Positions 47,601 through 55,904 of a stretch of 64,000 bases of DNA are shown piece after piece. The DNA is taken from assembly GCF_024763615.1 (NCBI RefSeq), contig NC_077222.1, positions 42,408,001 to 42,472,000 on the forward strand. Direction: 5' to 3'. The translations under genes were made by a program, and so were the position numbers. How positions within the stretch are numbered: position 1 is the stretch's first letter; each line of letters starts with the position of its first letter. This stretch comes from Phlebotomus papatasi (taxonomy: Eukaryota; Arthropoda; Insecta; Diptera; Psychodidae). The notes beneath the pieces are model-generated. The model was given only the letters and a program-made list of their open reading frames with translations, ran no database searches and was not told the DNA's origin.

Positions 47601-50600
47601 GAACAGTATTGAACATTAAATTTTGCGGTGTTTTATTTCAGTTCTGAGGATTCCTTTAAAAAAGAATATAAAATGGCTGAATTGGAGAAGAAAATTAAGA
47701 ATGAGGTATTGAAGACGGAAGACATTGAGAAGAAGCTGAAGGAGGCAGAAGCTCGGGAGGAGGCACTCCTGAAGCGAATTACGGAAAATCAGAAAACCAT
47801 TACGAAGATGACGGGTGTTCTGGAGGCGTATGAAAAGACAATTGCTGAATTAATTGCGGAAAAGCAGCAAATAATTGAGTCTTATGAGAAGAAATGCGCT
47901 GATTTACAAAATGAAAGAGATCTCAACTTTACACATTTGACTTCCCTAGAAGGAACATTCACAGATCTTCACGCGTGAGTGGAATTTTTCAATGTCTTTC
48001 AAAAAAATTTAAATTCAAATTCAAGAGACTAATTGAATTATTGTATCGTCTACCTTTTTTTTTGGCAGAAAATATGAGAGAAGTAAGCAGATAACGACAT
48101 CACTGAAGAAGTCTGAGGAGAGTCTCATAGCTGAAAAGAAGCAATGCTTTGAGAATTTGCGACTTCAGGAGCAACGTTATGAGAAAATGAAGAGTCACGC
48201 AATGCAGCAGCTCGAATTGTAAGTTATTTTTATTAATTACTTTTTCTAACTTTATTTTGATATCCTATCAATTAAAAATTCATTGACATCTATTAAAGGA
48301 GCAGGGTAGCACTTTATAGGGTTTGACGTAATTTCGTTAAAACAAGTTGTCACCGTTTGAAAACAAAAATAATGCAAAGGATCTTTTGTGAATTGATCCG
48401 GGATTTACCTGGGAAAGAGCAGAAAAAATAGTAGAGAAAATTAATCAGAGTTGGCCACCTAATAGGATCTTAGTACAAATTAAATTAAAATAATTTCTTA
48501 GTGGATTTCTAAAAAAGAAAATGCCACTTTTCATTTAATGTTACTTTGAATTAAAAAAAAATAAGCTTAATTGAATTTAGCTTATCACATGGGGTCTGCG
48601 CTCCTGAAATATCGTTGGGAGGAATACTTTCACTGAGAAAAATCCGAAAAAGTTAAAATAACATTCCGGAAATGTTAATTTTACCCTGCAGTATTGATCC
48701 AAAATCGGTGTAAATATTACCCTTTTTAAGTGTATTAGGGGTTAAATTAACCGTTTTTCGTGTTAATTTTACCCTTAAAAAGGTATAAAATTAACTTTAA
48801 AAAATGTTGATATATTTTTACAACTAAAAATGTTAAACTTACGAGGAAAAAAAGTTAATCGCACCCTCTTTTTTTTCTCAGTGTTAAGGATAACAAAAAA
48901 AATCAAAAAATTATGGCCCCGGCACACATTTTTGATCATAAAAATTTCATAAATTTAAAATTCACATCCCTTTCTTTTTCAAACCTTTTGAATATGTCTA
49001 TTCCGGTCTTTCGCACTCAAAATTGTATTGAACTAAATTGAATTTGTAGTGGTGTTTAAAAGAAGAAGAATGCGAAAAAATGAGAGAGACATATGGCATA
49101 GATTTGAAAAAGACAGGGATACGAATTTCGACTTCATAAAATCGACTTGTCAGAATATAAGTCGAACAATTCGATTTTTTACAAAAAATCGTTTTATTCG
49201 CTTTTTAGATACTTCTTTATATCCTCTACCTTCCCTGTGAATATTAGGTAGGTATACTTGAAAGATAATTATTTTCAAAGTTATAGAGATTTTAAATCTC
49301 AAAAATCCTATACTCTGCATGAAAAATCTGAGCTTCCAATCGATCTCCTGCAAAATTTGCGTACTGCGAGTTGTTTGTTTCTTATTCTGAGCGGTCGAAA
49401 TTTTCATGAACTAAAAGGTGTGATGGAGCCATTATGAATAAAATACAAAACACAAAACTTTTGATGTGTTATTCTTTCATAATCAAGGCTTCGATTCGGC
49501 CATCCACCTCAAATCGGTCTCATAATCATAAGGCAGGTTTGTTGGACGTCCTTGACTTTCTTTATTAAATCAACTTACTACCAAAATCAGGTTCGCCCGT
49601 CCGTAGTACGTGAAACCTCTTTTGAAAACGCGGAACCGCTTTTGGAAAACGATCTCATCGCATTCGAAAAAGTCGATGAATAAAAAAAAAGTAAGATGTC
49701 CAAGAAAAAAGTTTCTTCCACAAATTATACCTTTTAAGTTCCTCTAACAAATAGTTCTTGTGCGAGAATTGTGGGTTACTCCTGGTCCCAGCAGTAGATG
49801 GCCAAAAAAGACGTTGCAAAAAGTGTCTTCTTCAACATAAATGGTTCTGGATGACCATGGTTTATCCATAGCAGATTAAGTATACCAGATTCTAAAAGCT
49901 AATGAACTAAGCTTTCCAACAATAGTTCACTCATCCAATTATGTTCATCAGGAGCTGAGATATACCACTCCAAACTTTAGACCTCTTCTACTGACAGAAT
50001 ATATGTGCTGTGCTCATCTAATATATATAGAAAGATTGCTTGAAAGTATCTAACAATTTATTTTAGTTTAGTTTTTTATTTTAGTTTGGCGAAAATTTAC
50101 ACCTTACGAGACCATAAAAGCTTAAGGGCTCAAATAGACCTAGGCTAATCCTCCAGAATATTTAGCCTATAAAATTTGGGAGTAAACATTTATCCTTAAC
50201 TGTCATACACTGAGAACTTAGGGTCTTTGATTATAAGTCCTTTGCATAAATTTTAACTAATCATTTACTGCTAATTTTACAGGCTAAATATTATCGAGGA
50301 TCAGTTTTGTCTATTTGGGCCCTAAAGGTGGCCAAAAATATTGACTCTACCCTAATAATAAATTTTCAATTTCTGACATTGGGAGAGATTTTCGTCTAGA
50401 ACAGTTTTGAAGTAAACCACTTGCATGTGCACGCAAATCTCATAAAAGTGCTCCAATGAAAATATCACACAAGATGTAAACTGTAAACTCTATAAAAAAA
50501 ATTTATTTACATAAATTAATTTAACAAAATTGTGTATGTCTGTCTGCCTGCCTATTTATTCGCATTTAGTCTATAAAGCGGTCTTCAGACTAGAGGTTTA

Positions 50601-52455
50601 GCCCAGTTCCCGAAATTCTCAAAAACCTCAATAACAAGCAATTTTAGTCGTGTTTCAAAATCTAATGAATCATTTACCTTTTATGTCCAACTCTAAATCA
50701 AAAATTTCTAAAAAGTTCTGATTGATAAGAATTGAAAGAAGTTAAGCCGTGTGGCTAAGCCTTAGGTGTAAAGCTTGTATAAGGTATAAGAGCTACAGGC
50801 TAAACGATTTAAAATAGGAACTACACGTTTTCGGAAAACTTACGTATTTAAGTCAATTCAAGGATTAATAGCCTGACCTTTACTTGCCGCTCTTTTCCGC
50901 TTTTTTAGAATAGGGGAGACTGGGGCAAAAAGTCACAAATCGAAAAATTGAAAATTAAATATCTTCCAAGGTAAAAAATATAGCGGCTCAATTTTTTTCT
51001 ATAGATAACCTCCATAGAAGTGTGTAAGACCTTATTCAATATCGTAAGTTTCTTAGAATTCGAACAAGGAATTTAGAAAATAAAAAATATCGAAATTCTA
51101 AGCCCTATTTTTGAAATATTTTCCTTGCAGAAGATAACAATTATTACCTACTTATTTTCCAAAATTGATGCACTGGTGAATATTTTCTAAATAATTTGGA
51201 TTTTTTGAATACGAATCCGCTATCTATTTTAGAATTTCACAAATGTTCTTTTCTCCAGAAATCCTTTTATTAAAAATGACCACTTGGGGTAAAAAGTAAC
51301 AAAAGGTATAGAGCAAAAAGTAACTAAAAGCGAAGCAATTTCTGATGTCTCACGGCGAAAAGAAACGTCATTATCATGTCTCGCTGCTTGTTGTTTGCAT
51401 TGGTCAAACTATTTGCAGTCTTTTGAGTGTTTTTTCTAAAACAGCTTGAAAAGCGCTTTTCTCGTTTTCTCACTTTTCTCGCATAGAAAACGGTGTTTTA
51501 CAAAGGTGTAGATGAATAAAATAAATTTTCTATGAAAATATGTTCTCTAGGTATTTTTTCAAATTTACGGAAGCCCGTAATGAAGCGAATCAAAATATGA
51601 TAATACCCAATGTTTGGTACTATTGCCCCAGCATTTTTGAGAATACTCACAAAATTACCTTTTAGAAATTGGCTCGATAAACATATTTCCTTAAAAAATA
51701 GAGGAAATTTACTTTCACAAAGTTGTAGAGCGGTAAATTTCCTATAAAACTGTGCTAAATAGAAATTTTTGAAGCGCTCAAGTAGCTTGTAAAAAACTAA
51801 AATATCCGTTTTGTGACTTTTGTCCCAGTCTCCCCTACTATCTCAAAATTACATTGTGCAATTTTTCACATTTTTGAATATGTTCTTGTGTAAACGGCGA
51901 ATTTCTGAATCAATTGGGGCAAGTTTTGGTATCGTTGAACAGGTCTTGGAATTCCTAATAAGTCTAAATCTATTCCAATTAGATTAGAAATGAATATGAA
52001 TCGGTTATGAACCGGTAATGAATTTTAGAGCCTGTACAAACATGAGGATTAGCCGAATTGAGATTATAACAATCTTCTTAGGTCGTAATCAGTAAAAAAA
52101 CACGAAATAGAATATCTAAACCAATATGAATCTAATAACTTGTAGGGCATAACATCAAAGGCACAATTTCGATCTTTGATTTTTGATAGAAAAATTCAGA
52201 ATCCTTAGTGTTTTAATTTGTAAAAAAAACTCTGGAATTGGGATATTTTTATTTGAATTCTTCAGAGCAAACAGCAAATTGGACGTTCTGTCGAAGACTC
52301 ACGCGCAAGAGACGGCCAAGCTGAAGGCGCTGCTGAAGAAGGAGGAAATCTCGAGACTCTCCACGAATGAGCAGTTGATCCAGAAGACACGTGAGAATGA
52401 AGAACTCGTGAAGATTTGTGATGAGCTTATAAATGGAAGTGCACCAACCAGTTAA
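26596..52455 (+). CDS. tacc: TACC (transforming acidic coiled-coil) protein
   Basis: Exons in consistent phase: first exon 26596-26688 or alternative 31405-31503, then 37462-37555, 37631-37705, 37893-39053, 43341-43791, 47642-47974, 48069-48218 and 52266-52455, giving 848 or 850 residues. TACC proteins dock on centrosomes and spindle or interphase microtubules, usually with a TOG-domain microtubule polymerase (XMAP215/Msps type) and Aurora A. The middle is acidic and disordered. The exon at 43341 has DLDYLLTRGN and LLRFDPLLNQP, the motif pair that precedes TACC domains. The last three exons form a continuous coiled coil of about 210 residues ending RENEELVKICDELI, the conserved TACC C-terminus. 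Acceptors, donors and phases agree at every junction, which is strong support for the model. The first exons are the least certain part. Confidence 0.93.
27089..27922. other. TACC intron 1, part without recognised elements
   Basis: Includes a moderately GC-richer patch (27220-27560) with short frames on both strands, none with a recognisable domain. One-sided TTAACCCTT near 27665 has no matching partner end. Confidence 0.4.
28007..28333. mobile_element. CAGTTCTGTCTC-type MITE (nested)
   Basis: 327 bp flanked by TA. The left end CAGTTCTGTCTCTCTATATG is matched by the inverted right end (...CATATAGCGAGACAGCACTG). CAGT-type ends with TA suggest the pogo group. Inserted in 27923-29589. Confidence 0.8.
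28366..28800 (+). mobile_element. GGGTAAGTGTGCC-type element, short copy with psq remnant (nested)
   Basis: 435 bp flanked by TA, with the same ends as 2333-3619 (GGGTAAGTGTGCCAAATTCC / ...GGCACACCTACCC). The frame at about 28474-28539 reads FDKRDDVKKALEEFLKG before a stop, matching the remnant in the larger relative. Inserted in 27923-29589. Confidence 0.8.
29866..30279. mobile_element. Foldback-like element, copy 2 (AAATCCCGAA arrays)
   Basis: Inverted ends (GGTGTCGGTCAAAATTACG / ...GGATTTTGACCACCACCG) enclose many short direct repeats of an AAATCCCGAAA/TTTCGGGATTTTGG unit, about five in the left arm (29880-30035) and ten in the right arm (30055-30270). The open frames of about 60-90 codons seen here on both strands are translations of this repeat and not genes. 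Confidence 0.65.
30560..30766. mobile_element. Degenerate copy of the Harbinger-like MITE
   Basis: Weak but ordered similarity: GGAAAATTTTCATGAAATC, CTCAAATATTTTGC, then AAAGTGTAAGATCTAAAAATTG follow the layout of the 23748-24017 family. The ends are eroded. Confidence 0.45.
31090..31404 (+). promoter_or_regulatory. tacc: Internal TACC promoter/5' UTR region
   Basis: A GC-richer block that differs sharply from the flanking intron and leads straight into the alternative start codon at 31405. It contains a pyrimidine-rich stretch (31150-31190) and no reading frame shared with TACC. I infer a second promoter; the start site itself is not visible. Confidence 0.4.
31405..31503 (+). CDS. tacc: TACC alternative first coding exon
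   Basis: ATG at 31405 opens 33 codons (MDFILSKIISRPRSAP...) ending in phase 0 at the donor GTCAGT. It shares phase with the distal first exon, and both can join the exon at 37462. A hydrophobic-basic start (FILSKIISRPR) differs from the polar start of the other exon, so the two isoforms would differ in their N-terminal tip. It cannot be an internal exon read from 26688, because the acceptor-like CAG at 31401-31403 would give the wrong frame. Confidence 0.65.
32431..32577. mobile_element. 147-bp palindromic MITE (ATGCCCAAAGCACAATAAC ends)
   Basis: Arms ATGCCCAAAGCACAATAACT and the inverted AGTTATTGTGCGTTGGGCAT extend inward about 40 bp through TTGTTTGTAAACATGTTT. The centre carries TGACTAGATCTAGATCTCAC. 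No coding content. Confidence 0.75.
33373..33429. repeat. Small inverted repeat (GGCCTCTACACA)
   Basis: 57 bp with ends GGCCTCTACACATTGG and ...TGTGTGTGGAGGCC. Single-sided relatives occur at about 34722 and 53622, suggesting a tiny MITE family. Confidence 0.45.
33521..33908. mobile_element. Inverted-repeat element (GGTTTAGCCCAGTTTCC)
   Basis: GGTTTAGCCCAGTTTCC at the left and GGAAACTGGGCTAAACC at the right are perfect inverted copies. Outside them, GCGGTCTT occurs in direct orientation on both sides. A decayed relative begins near 33030 and a one-ended relative at about 50576-50640. Confidence 0.6.
34867..35480. repeat. Dispersed repeat with poly-C tract, copy 1
   Basis: Starts with an AGAGAGTAGTAATCCCTCGA-type sequence, then a C tract of about 14 bases (34908-34921), a CCGTCTGTCCG-rich segment and an ACCGGTT/AATCGGTT tail. 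It closely matches 55905-56400. Frames on both strands are short and shared by the two copies but show no domain. Confidence 0.6.
36557..36790. repeat. Minisatellite, about 5.5 copies of a 41-44 bp unit
   Basis: Direct repeats of a unit beginning CGCACAGCTCAATCATAAAA, continuing CGGTTAACGCGCTTAAAATCA. The first two units are 44 bp and the next three are 41 bp. It is in a TACC intron about 0.7 kb upstream of exon 2. Confidence 0.8.
37462..37555 (+). CDS. tacc: TACC exon 2
   Basis: Acceptor CTCCTCTGCAG, donor GTAAGT. 94 nt in phase 0, ending phase 1, and encoding SPQKTQQLNCEHEILEENHK and more: polar, charged and probably disordered. It is the common target of both first exons. Confidence 0.75.
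37631..37705 (+). CDS. tacc: TACC exon 3 (short, possibly optional)
   Basis: Acceptor GATCTTTTAG, donor GTGAGT. 75 nt entering and leaving in phase 1, so skipping it keeps the frame (exon 2 would join exon 4 in frame). It encodes LKQSSLNFINNLQPEETIW and flanking residues. An exon divisible by three in a disordered region is a natural candidate for alternative splicing. Confidence 0.65.
37893..39053 (+). CDS. tacc: TACC large acidic exon with 22-residue repeats
   Basis: 1161 nt (387 codons), acceptor TTAATGGTGCAG, donor GTAAGA. Rich in Glu, Asp, Ser and Asn, without a predicted fold. 38510-38740 encodes three to four tandem repeats of a 22-residue unit of the form KVQENPxSTxxxNSNVIDLxxD. Just before it are two shorter NLNGTF repeats. 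The acidic middle is what gives the TACC family its name and is usually poorly conserved between species. Confidence 0.9.
39840..40760. repeat. ACCGGTT-type dispersed repeat fragments
   Basis: Fragments sharing TTACCGGTTCACAACTGATT, GAAATTCCAAGACCTTTTCA and AGAAATACGTTCTCTAGAGC-like blocks with 35310-35450, 51890-52030 and 56380-57200. At least two partial copies lie here (39840-40140 and 40560-40745). No boundaries or coding content could be fixed. Confidence 0.5.
41601..41846. mobile_element. CACTGAG-type MITE, copy 4
   Basis: 246 bp, with ends CACTGAGAAAAAAAGGG and ...TCTCTCAGTG, in the same orientation as copy 1. The flanks are AA on both sides and not TA, so either the site has mutated or the insertion preference is not strict. 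Confidence 0.85.
43341..43791 (+). CDS. tacc: TACC exon 5, pre-coiled-coil motif exon
   Basis: 451 nt with acceptor TGTCTTTTCAG and donor GTGAGT. Starts FEFTQSDLDYLLTRGNHCGE and continues with NSVLLRFDPLLNQPIP. TACC proteins carry this DxDYL...FDPLL pair just upstream of their coiled coil. The rest is acidic and serine-rich. Confidence 0.9.
44070..44542. mobile_element. Two CACTGAG-type MITEs fused head to head (copies 5 and 6)
   Basis: 473 bp flanked by TA. A nearly full copy runs from CACTGAGAAAAAAAGAGG (44070) to a TTCCGGAATGTTATTTTA end near 44300, directly followed by an inverted copy whose inner end is similarly trimmed and which finishes ...TTTTTTCTCAGTG. The junction is an A/T-only linker (about 44293-44320). 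The result is a large palindrome with the same outer terminus on both sides. Confidence 0.85.
44700..44871. mobile_element. Harbinger-like MITE, short copy
   Basis: 172 bp, with ends TGGCTCCTGCACATCAGG and ...GTGTGCAGGAGCCA. The interior is deleted relative to the 270-bp form. Confidence 0.65.
45063..45310. mobile_element. Harbinger-like MITE, eroded copy
   Basis: The left end TGGCTCAGGCACACCTTTTA is clear and the right end (AAAAGTGTAAAGGCATAA) is decayed. Internal CATATGTCTATCTCCAAATT matches the family. Confidence 0.6.
45753..46014. mobile_element. Harbinger-like MITE, well-preserved copy
   Basis: 262 bp, ends TGCTTCCGCCACACCTTTTA and ...AAAAGGTGTGCCGGAGCCA, with the inner arms CATATGTCTATCTCATTCT/AGAATGAGATAGTCATATG. 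TTA follows the right end. Confidence 0.75.
47008..47259. mobile_element. Harbinger-like MITE copy
   Basis: 252 bp, ends TGGCTCAGGCACACCTTTTT and ...CTAAAAGGTGTGGCAGAGCCA. A half copy lies just upstream at about 46795-46880. Confidence 0.7.
47642..47974 (+). CDS. tacc: TACC exon 6, start of the coiled coil
   Basis: 333 nt with acceptor TTTTATTTCAG and donor GTGAGT. Strong heptad pattern with many E, K, L, I residues. ITKMTGVLEAYEKTIAELI is the characteristic centre of the TACC coiled coil. Confidence 0.92.
48069..48218 (+). CDS. tacc: TACC exon 7, coiled coil
   Basis: 150 nt with acceptor TTTTTTTGGCAG and donor GTAAGT. Begins in the last base of an Ala codon and reads KYERSKQITTSLKKSEESLI onward, ending SHAMQQLE plus two bases. 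It is missing from a simple open-frame view because it is short. Confidence 0.9.
48631..48883. mobile_element. CACTGAG-type MITE, copy 7
   Basis: 253 bp, ends CACTGAGAAAAATCCG and ...TTTTTTTTCTCAGTG, in TACC intron 7. Flanks are TT on both sides. Confidence 0.85.
48914..49431. mobile_element. Harbinger-like MITE enlarged by an insertion
   Basis: 518 bp flanked by TTA on both sides, with ends TGGCCCCGGCACACATTTTT and ...CTAAAAGGTGTGATGGAGCCA. About 240 bp of unrelated sequence (roughly 49143-49390) splits the right arm, so the element is twice the family's usual length. Confidence 0.7.
50125..50323. mobile_element. MITE of the GGATCAGC family, copy 2
   Basis: About 199 bp with AGGGCTCAAATAGACCTAGG then CTAATCCTCCAGAATATTTA at the left, and the inverted TAAATATTATCGAGGATCAG then TGTCTATTTGGGCCCT at the right. 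Better preserved than the copy at 19261-19476. Confidence 0.75.
50913..51835. mobile_element. GGGGAGACTGGGGCAAA-type element, copy 2
   Basis: 923 bp flanked by TA, with ends GGGGAGACTGGGGCAAAAA and ...TTTTGTCCCAGTCTCCCC. It lacks the Harbinger-like insertion found in copy 1, so it provides the empty site. No transposase frame was seen. Confidence 0.85.
52266..52455 (+). CDS. tacc: TACC last coding exon
   Basis: 190 nt, acceptor GAATTCTTCAG. Completes a Leu codon and reads ANSKLDVLSKTHAQETAKLK onward to RENEELVKICDELINGSAPTS and TAA. This end matches the conserved C-terminus of the family. Marked GC increase over the intron. Confidence 0.95.
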
Positions 52456-53345
52456 ATTCCATTGTCTTCTCTTCCTCATTCATATTATATTTAAAAAGAA
52501 AAAATAAAAGAAAGAAAAAACAGAAAAATTAACTTAATATGGCATAAAGAATGATTTATTTTTTGTAATGAGAAAAAAAATTATTTCATATTTTTGAGCA
52601 AGTATTTTGCGTATTATACATTAAATTCTTAATTCTCTGTACAATAGCATTCTCAGTTGATTTGAGGATTGAAGTAAAATGTAGAGAAGTTTTTTCTTCA
52701 GTTAATCCATGAGAGCTTCAAAAGTTTGTTGCAAAAAAAAACGTATAAATAAATTTCTTGTACAATATTGTTATTCCAAGAAAGCAAAGGGAGGAAAAAA
52801 AAGAAAAAGAACTGTTGACAGACGATATTGTATTTGTATATTAATTTAAATAATTTCTAATGTTAAGTAATTTTTTTTTTATCACAGTATAATTTGTATT
52901 AACAATTTAATGAAAACTAAGTGAGATGATTGAGAGAAAAAAAAGTAAGAGAATGTGTAAAAAAAAACTCTCCAAGTAATACTTTACCCGATTCATTAAT
53001 ATGAATGTGTAACTGAATTTTTGCATTGTGGAAGTCGACAAAAAAAATAGTATTTCAATTGAGGATTATTCGCTTCGTGTTTATGTTTCTTGGACGGGAT
53101 GGCGAAGGAGCCAAGTAATCCAGAGTTCCATGCAGTGGCAAAAATTGGTGGGAATTCCGTGCTGCTATTTTAGAGAAGAAGTAATCTTGTATTAAAAAAA
53201 TGATGAAAATGAAGTGTTTAGAGAATATTTTATCACGCAAGTAACTCACAATACATAAAAAACAACCTGCTATGTAAACACAATATTGTCTAATAAATTA
53301 TTTTTTATTATATTTCCTTTTTTTTATTTTTCAATAAATCGAGGA
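52456..53345 (+). other. TACC 3' UTR and likely poly(A) region
   Basis: Very A-rich. AATAAA signals occur at about 52503, 53290 and 53333, so the 3' UTR could be short (about 60 nt) or about 870 nt. Which one is used cannot be told. Confidence 0.5.
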
Positions 53346-53748
53346 AGGAGGAAATTATTTAAAGATCTGCAATGACCTATAATAATATTTTTTTCCCATT
53401 AAAAGCTCAAAACTGCAAAGTGAATTAATTCTAAGGAAAATATAATTATTTTAAAATTAATTTAATTTATTTACTTACCTGCATTTTTTCCTAAAGACAA
53501 AAATTTTAATTTGATCATATTTGCTGTGGTTCTTTTTTGGTCACAGCTATTGTCATACTGCAATCAGATTAATCACCTGCGATCGATCTCAGAATTGCAG
53601 AGTAGAGGATAATAATCTAAAGGCCTCTACAAATTGGGAGCAATTTTCGTTAAAAAATGCTTTTTAAAGGAAATTGTAACGCCATAATTTAGAACCTTCT
53701 CCAAAAGTGGGATTTTTTCACAGCTCCAAATCGACCTGTCAGAATATA

Positions 53749-53830
53749 CAGTAGAGCCTCGCTATAGGCGATATTTGGTTCCAGATTTGACACTTAGGTC
53801 GCACTATAGTCCATGTCATTTTTTATAAAT
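53749..53830. mobile_element. Truncated pogo-like MITE end
   Basis: TACAGTAGAGCCTCGCTATAGG followed by ATTTGACACTTAGGTCGCACTATAGTCCA matches the inverted right end of 5724-6058. The similarity stops after about 80 bp and no second end was found. Confidence 0.6.
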
Positions 53831-53887
53831 TTTTATTTTTTGTAAAATTTTGATTTTAAATTTAAGAATATATAAGATCCTGGGAAC

Positions 53888-54424
53888 TTAACCCATTCCT
53901 TACCATTGTATGATATATCATACGCAAATTGAGTGATTTTAGATAATTCATTCCAGTGAAATTTTTATTCTAATTACTGTCGGGAGTGGTTTTTTAGAAA
54001 CTTTAGTTTCTCAATTACTTAGAAAAAATAGCCCGACAGAGATAGGAATACATTTTGTTGTTCTTTATTCGCTTCGCGTGAGGTCATGCAAAAATTTTGT
54101 TTAAAATGGCGGACAGAAAATGCGACATCCCGTGGAATTTGTTAAAATTGACCTTCATCCTCTTTTCTGATTTGAATTCTGGTTGCCATTGTGTTTTCTT
54201 GGATAGTTACTCTTTCTAAATCAATAGAGTTTGTAATGAATTAATGCACAGAATTTAAATTCAGTGACCGTTAAGACGCGTGTTTGAGGGCGGCTCCCCG
54301 AGCCCCCATAATGGACAAAAATTATTTCTTTTCAAAAAATTCATCTATTAATCTGTAGGAAACTAATCCCAAAATATGAACATTCTATCTCAAGTATTTC
54401 TGGTACATTGACTGAATGGGTTAA
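53888..54424. mobile_element. TTAA-flanked (piggyBac-like) MITE, copy A
   Basis: TTAA at both ends encloses a 529-bp element with inverted CCCATTC/GAATGGG termini, the target site and start expected of the piggyBac group. A perfect 16-bp palindrome (GTATGATATATCATAC, 53908-53923) lies 16 bp inside the left end only. No transposase frame. Confidence 0.7.
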
Positions 54425-55247
54425 ATTGGACGTGAATCCCCGAGGCGTTTAAGTTTAGAAGCTCTGAGCGAAAGAAATGAGCTAGAATCCCTAGCTCTTT
54501 CAAATTAAGAGATCGGGAACTTAAGTTCAGCATTAGCTGGAAAATGAAAAATGTCTACAGATTTGCAAATTTCCACTAAAACTAAATGATCAAGGATTTA
54601 AAATTAGGACATTGGCATTCATTGGATGGGATTTGAAATTAAATTCCTGGGTGTTTCTGTTTAAGAATTTTCCATTTTTCTGTGTGAAACTATTAAAATA
54701 TGTAACCAATTGAAAAACTAAAAAATGCTTGCAACTCGAAATCCAATAAAAATCGATTGTGAGTTAAATTTTGAGGACAAAGATTTAGAGACGGTCTGGC
54801 CAAAGAAACAAGTTTAAAAACAAATAAATTGAATCATCACGGCTCCAGAGTCCAGAGAAAACTTTCTGGTACTTTTCGGAAAAAGTACCAGAAGGACTTC
54901 TGGTCTACATTTCACCCATATATCATCTTTCTGTCAGTTCATACAAACCTTGCATATTTTGGTTTAAAAACACAATTTGGATTTATGTTTCGGAAATTAA
55001 ATTAAAAATTGCATAACGCTCGGCATAACGTCTCCGAATTTGAACTCCAAATCGAATTTGCATGCAATTGCAGTTTGTTCACGATAAGAATCTCACCTAC
55101 AATAAGCTGATCTAGACTTATCACTAGATTCTTTTTTTTATAAAATGAAAATGGACTTGAGATATTCATGCTACAAGGAATTTCGATTTGTTGAAATTTT
55201 GTCGCTAAGTAATTTTGGTTGCTGAGTAAATGAATATAAATTGCTTA

Positions 55248-55521
55248 TGACTCCAAGGCACATCTTTTAAATCAGGAAAATAAAATTTTATGAAATCGAA
55301 ATTTATATATTTTTCTTCCTCAAAAGTTTTGCCTATAAATCAATCTATCCCACTCTTTCGCATTCTTCTTCGATTTCCATAAAAAAAATGATATTTATTT
55401 CAATCCAATTTCGAGTGCGAAACAGTGAAATTGACATAAATATGCATAACATTTGAATAAGAAAACTATGTGAATTTTGATTTAGTGAAATTTTCCTGGT
55501 ATAAAAGATATGCAGGAAGCA
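55248..55521. mobile_element. Harbinger-like MITE, diverged copy
   Basis: The left end TGACTCCAAGGCACATCTTT and internal AATTTTATGAAATCGAAATT follow the family order. The right end is eroded (ATAAAAGATATGCAGGAAGC). Confidence 0.55.
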
Positions 55522-55528
55522 TTACACA

Positions 55529-55881
55529 TGTCTTCGGGACACCTTTTATAATAAAAATAATAATAATAATAATTTATTGATTGATGCCCAGGTTACATAA
55601 TATAATAAACAGGATTATACAATATATATTATTATCAATAAAAAAATCATAAAATCAATATTCACATCCCTTTCCGTCTAAAGTCTAAAGCATTTCCTAT
55701 AATATCCAATTCTTTCGCACTCTTTTTCTTCTTTTGGACGACAAAACAAATTCAATTCAGTTCAATCGAATTTTGAGTGAGAAAGAATGATATAGGCATA
55801 CGCAAGACTTTTTGAGTGAGAAAACGATGTGAATTTCGATTTGATAAAATTTTCCTGATCTAGAAGGTAATACTGGAGCCA
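55529..55881. mobile_element. Harbinger-like MITE with a (TAA)n insertion
   Basis: Starts near GTCTTCGGGACACCTTTTAT and ends ...GATCTAGAAGGTAATACTGGAGCCA followed by TTA. A (TAA)n run and about 80 bp of AT-rich sequence (55555-55645) enlarge the left arm. Confidence 0.5.
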
Positions 55882-55904
55882 TTAACCTCCCATTTTCAGT
55901 TTGT

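Larger units (their letters stand above)
43792..47641. other. TACC intron 5, repeat cluster
   Basis: A 3.85-kb intron holding the double CACTGAG element (44070-44542), four Harbinger-like copies plus a half copy, and a degenerate array of a GGTCAGTAAAAA motif (44625-45740). 46020-46790 has nothing recognised. Confidence 0.6.
53346..55247. other. TACC-Rpt1 intergenic region, first part
   Basis: Holds a one-ended pogo-like fragment (53749-53830), a TTAA-flanked element (53888-54424) and a small hairpin (TTCTGGTACTTTT...AAAAAGTACCAGAA, about 54868-54900). No gene was seen. Confidence 0.55.
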
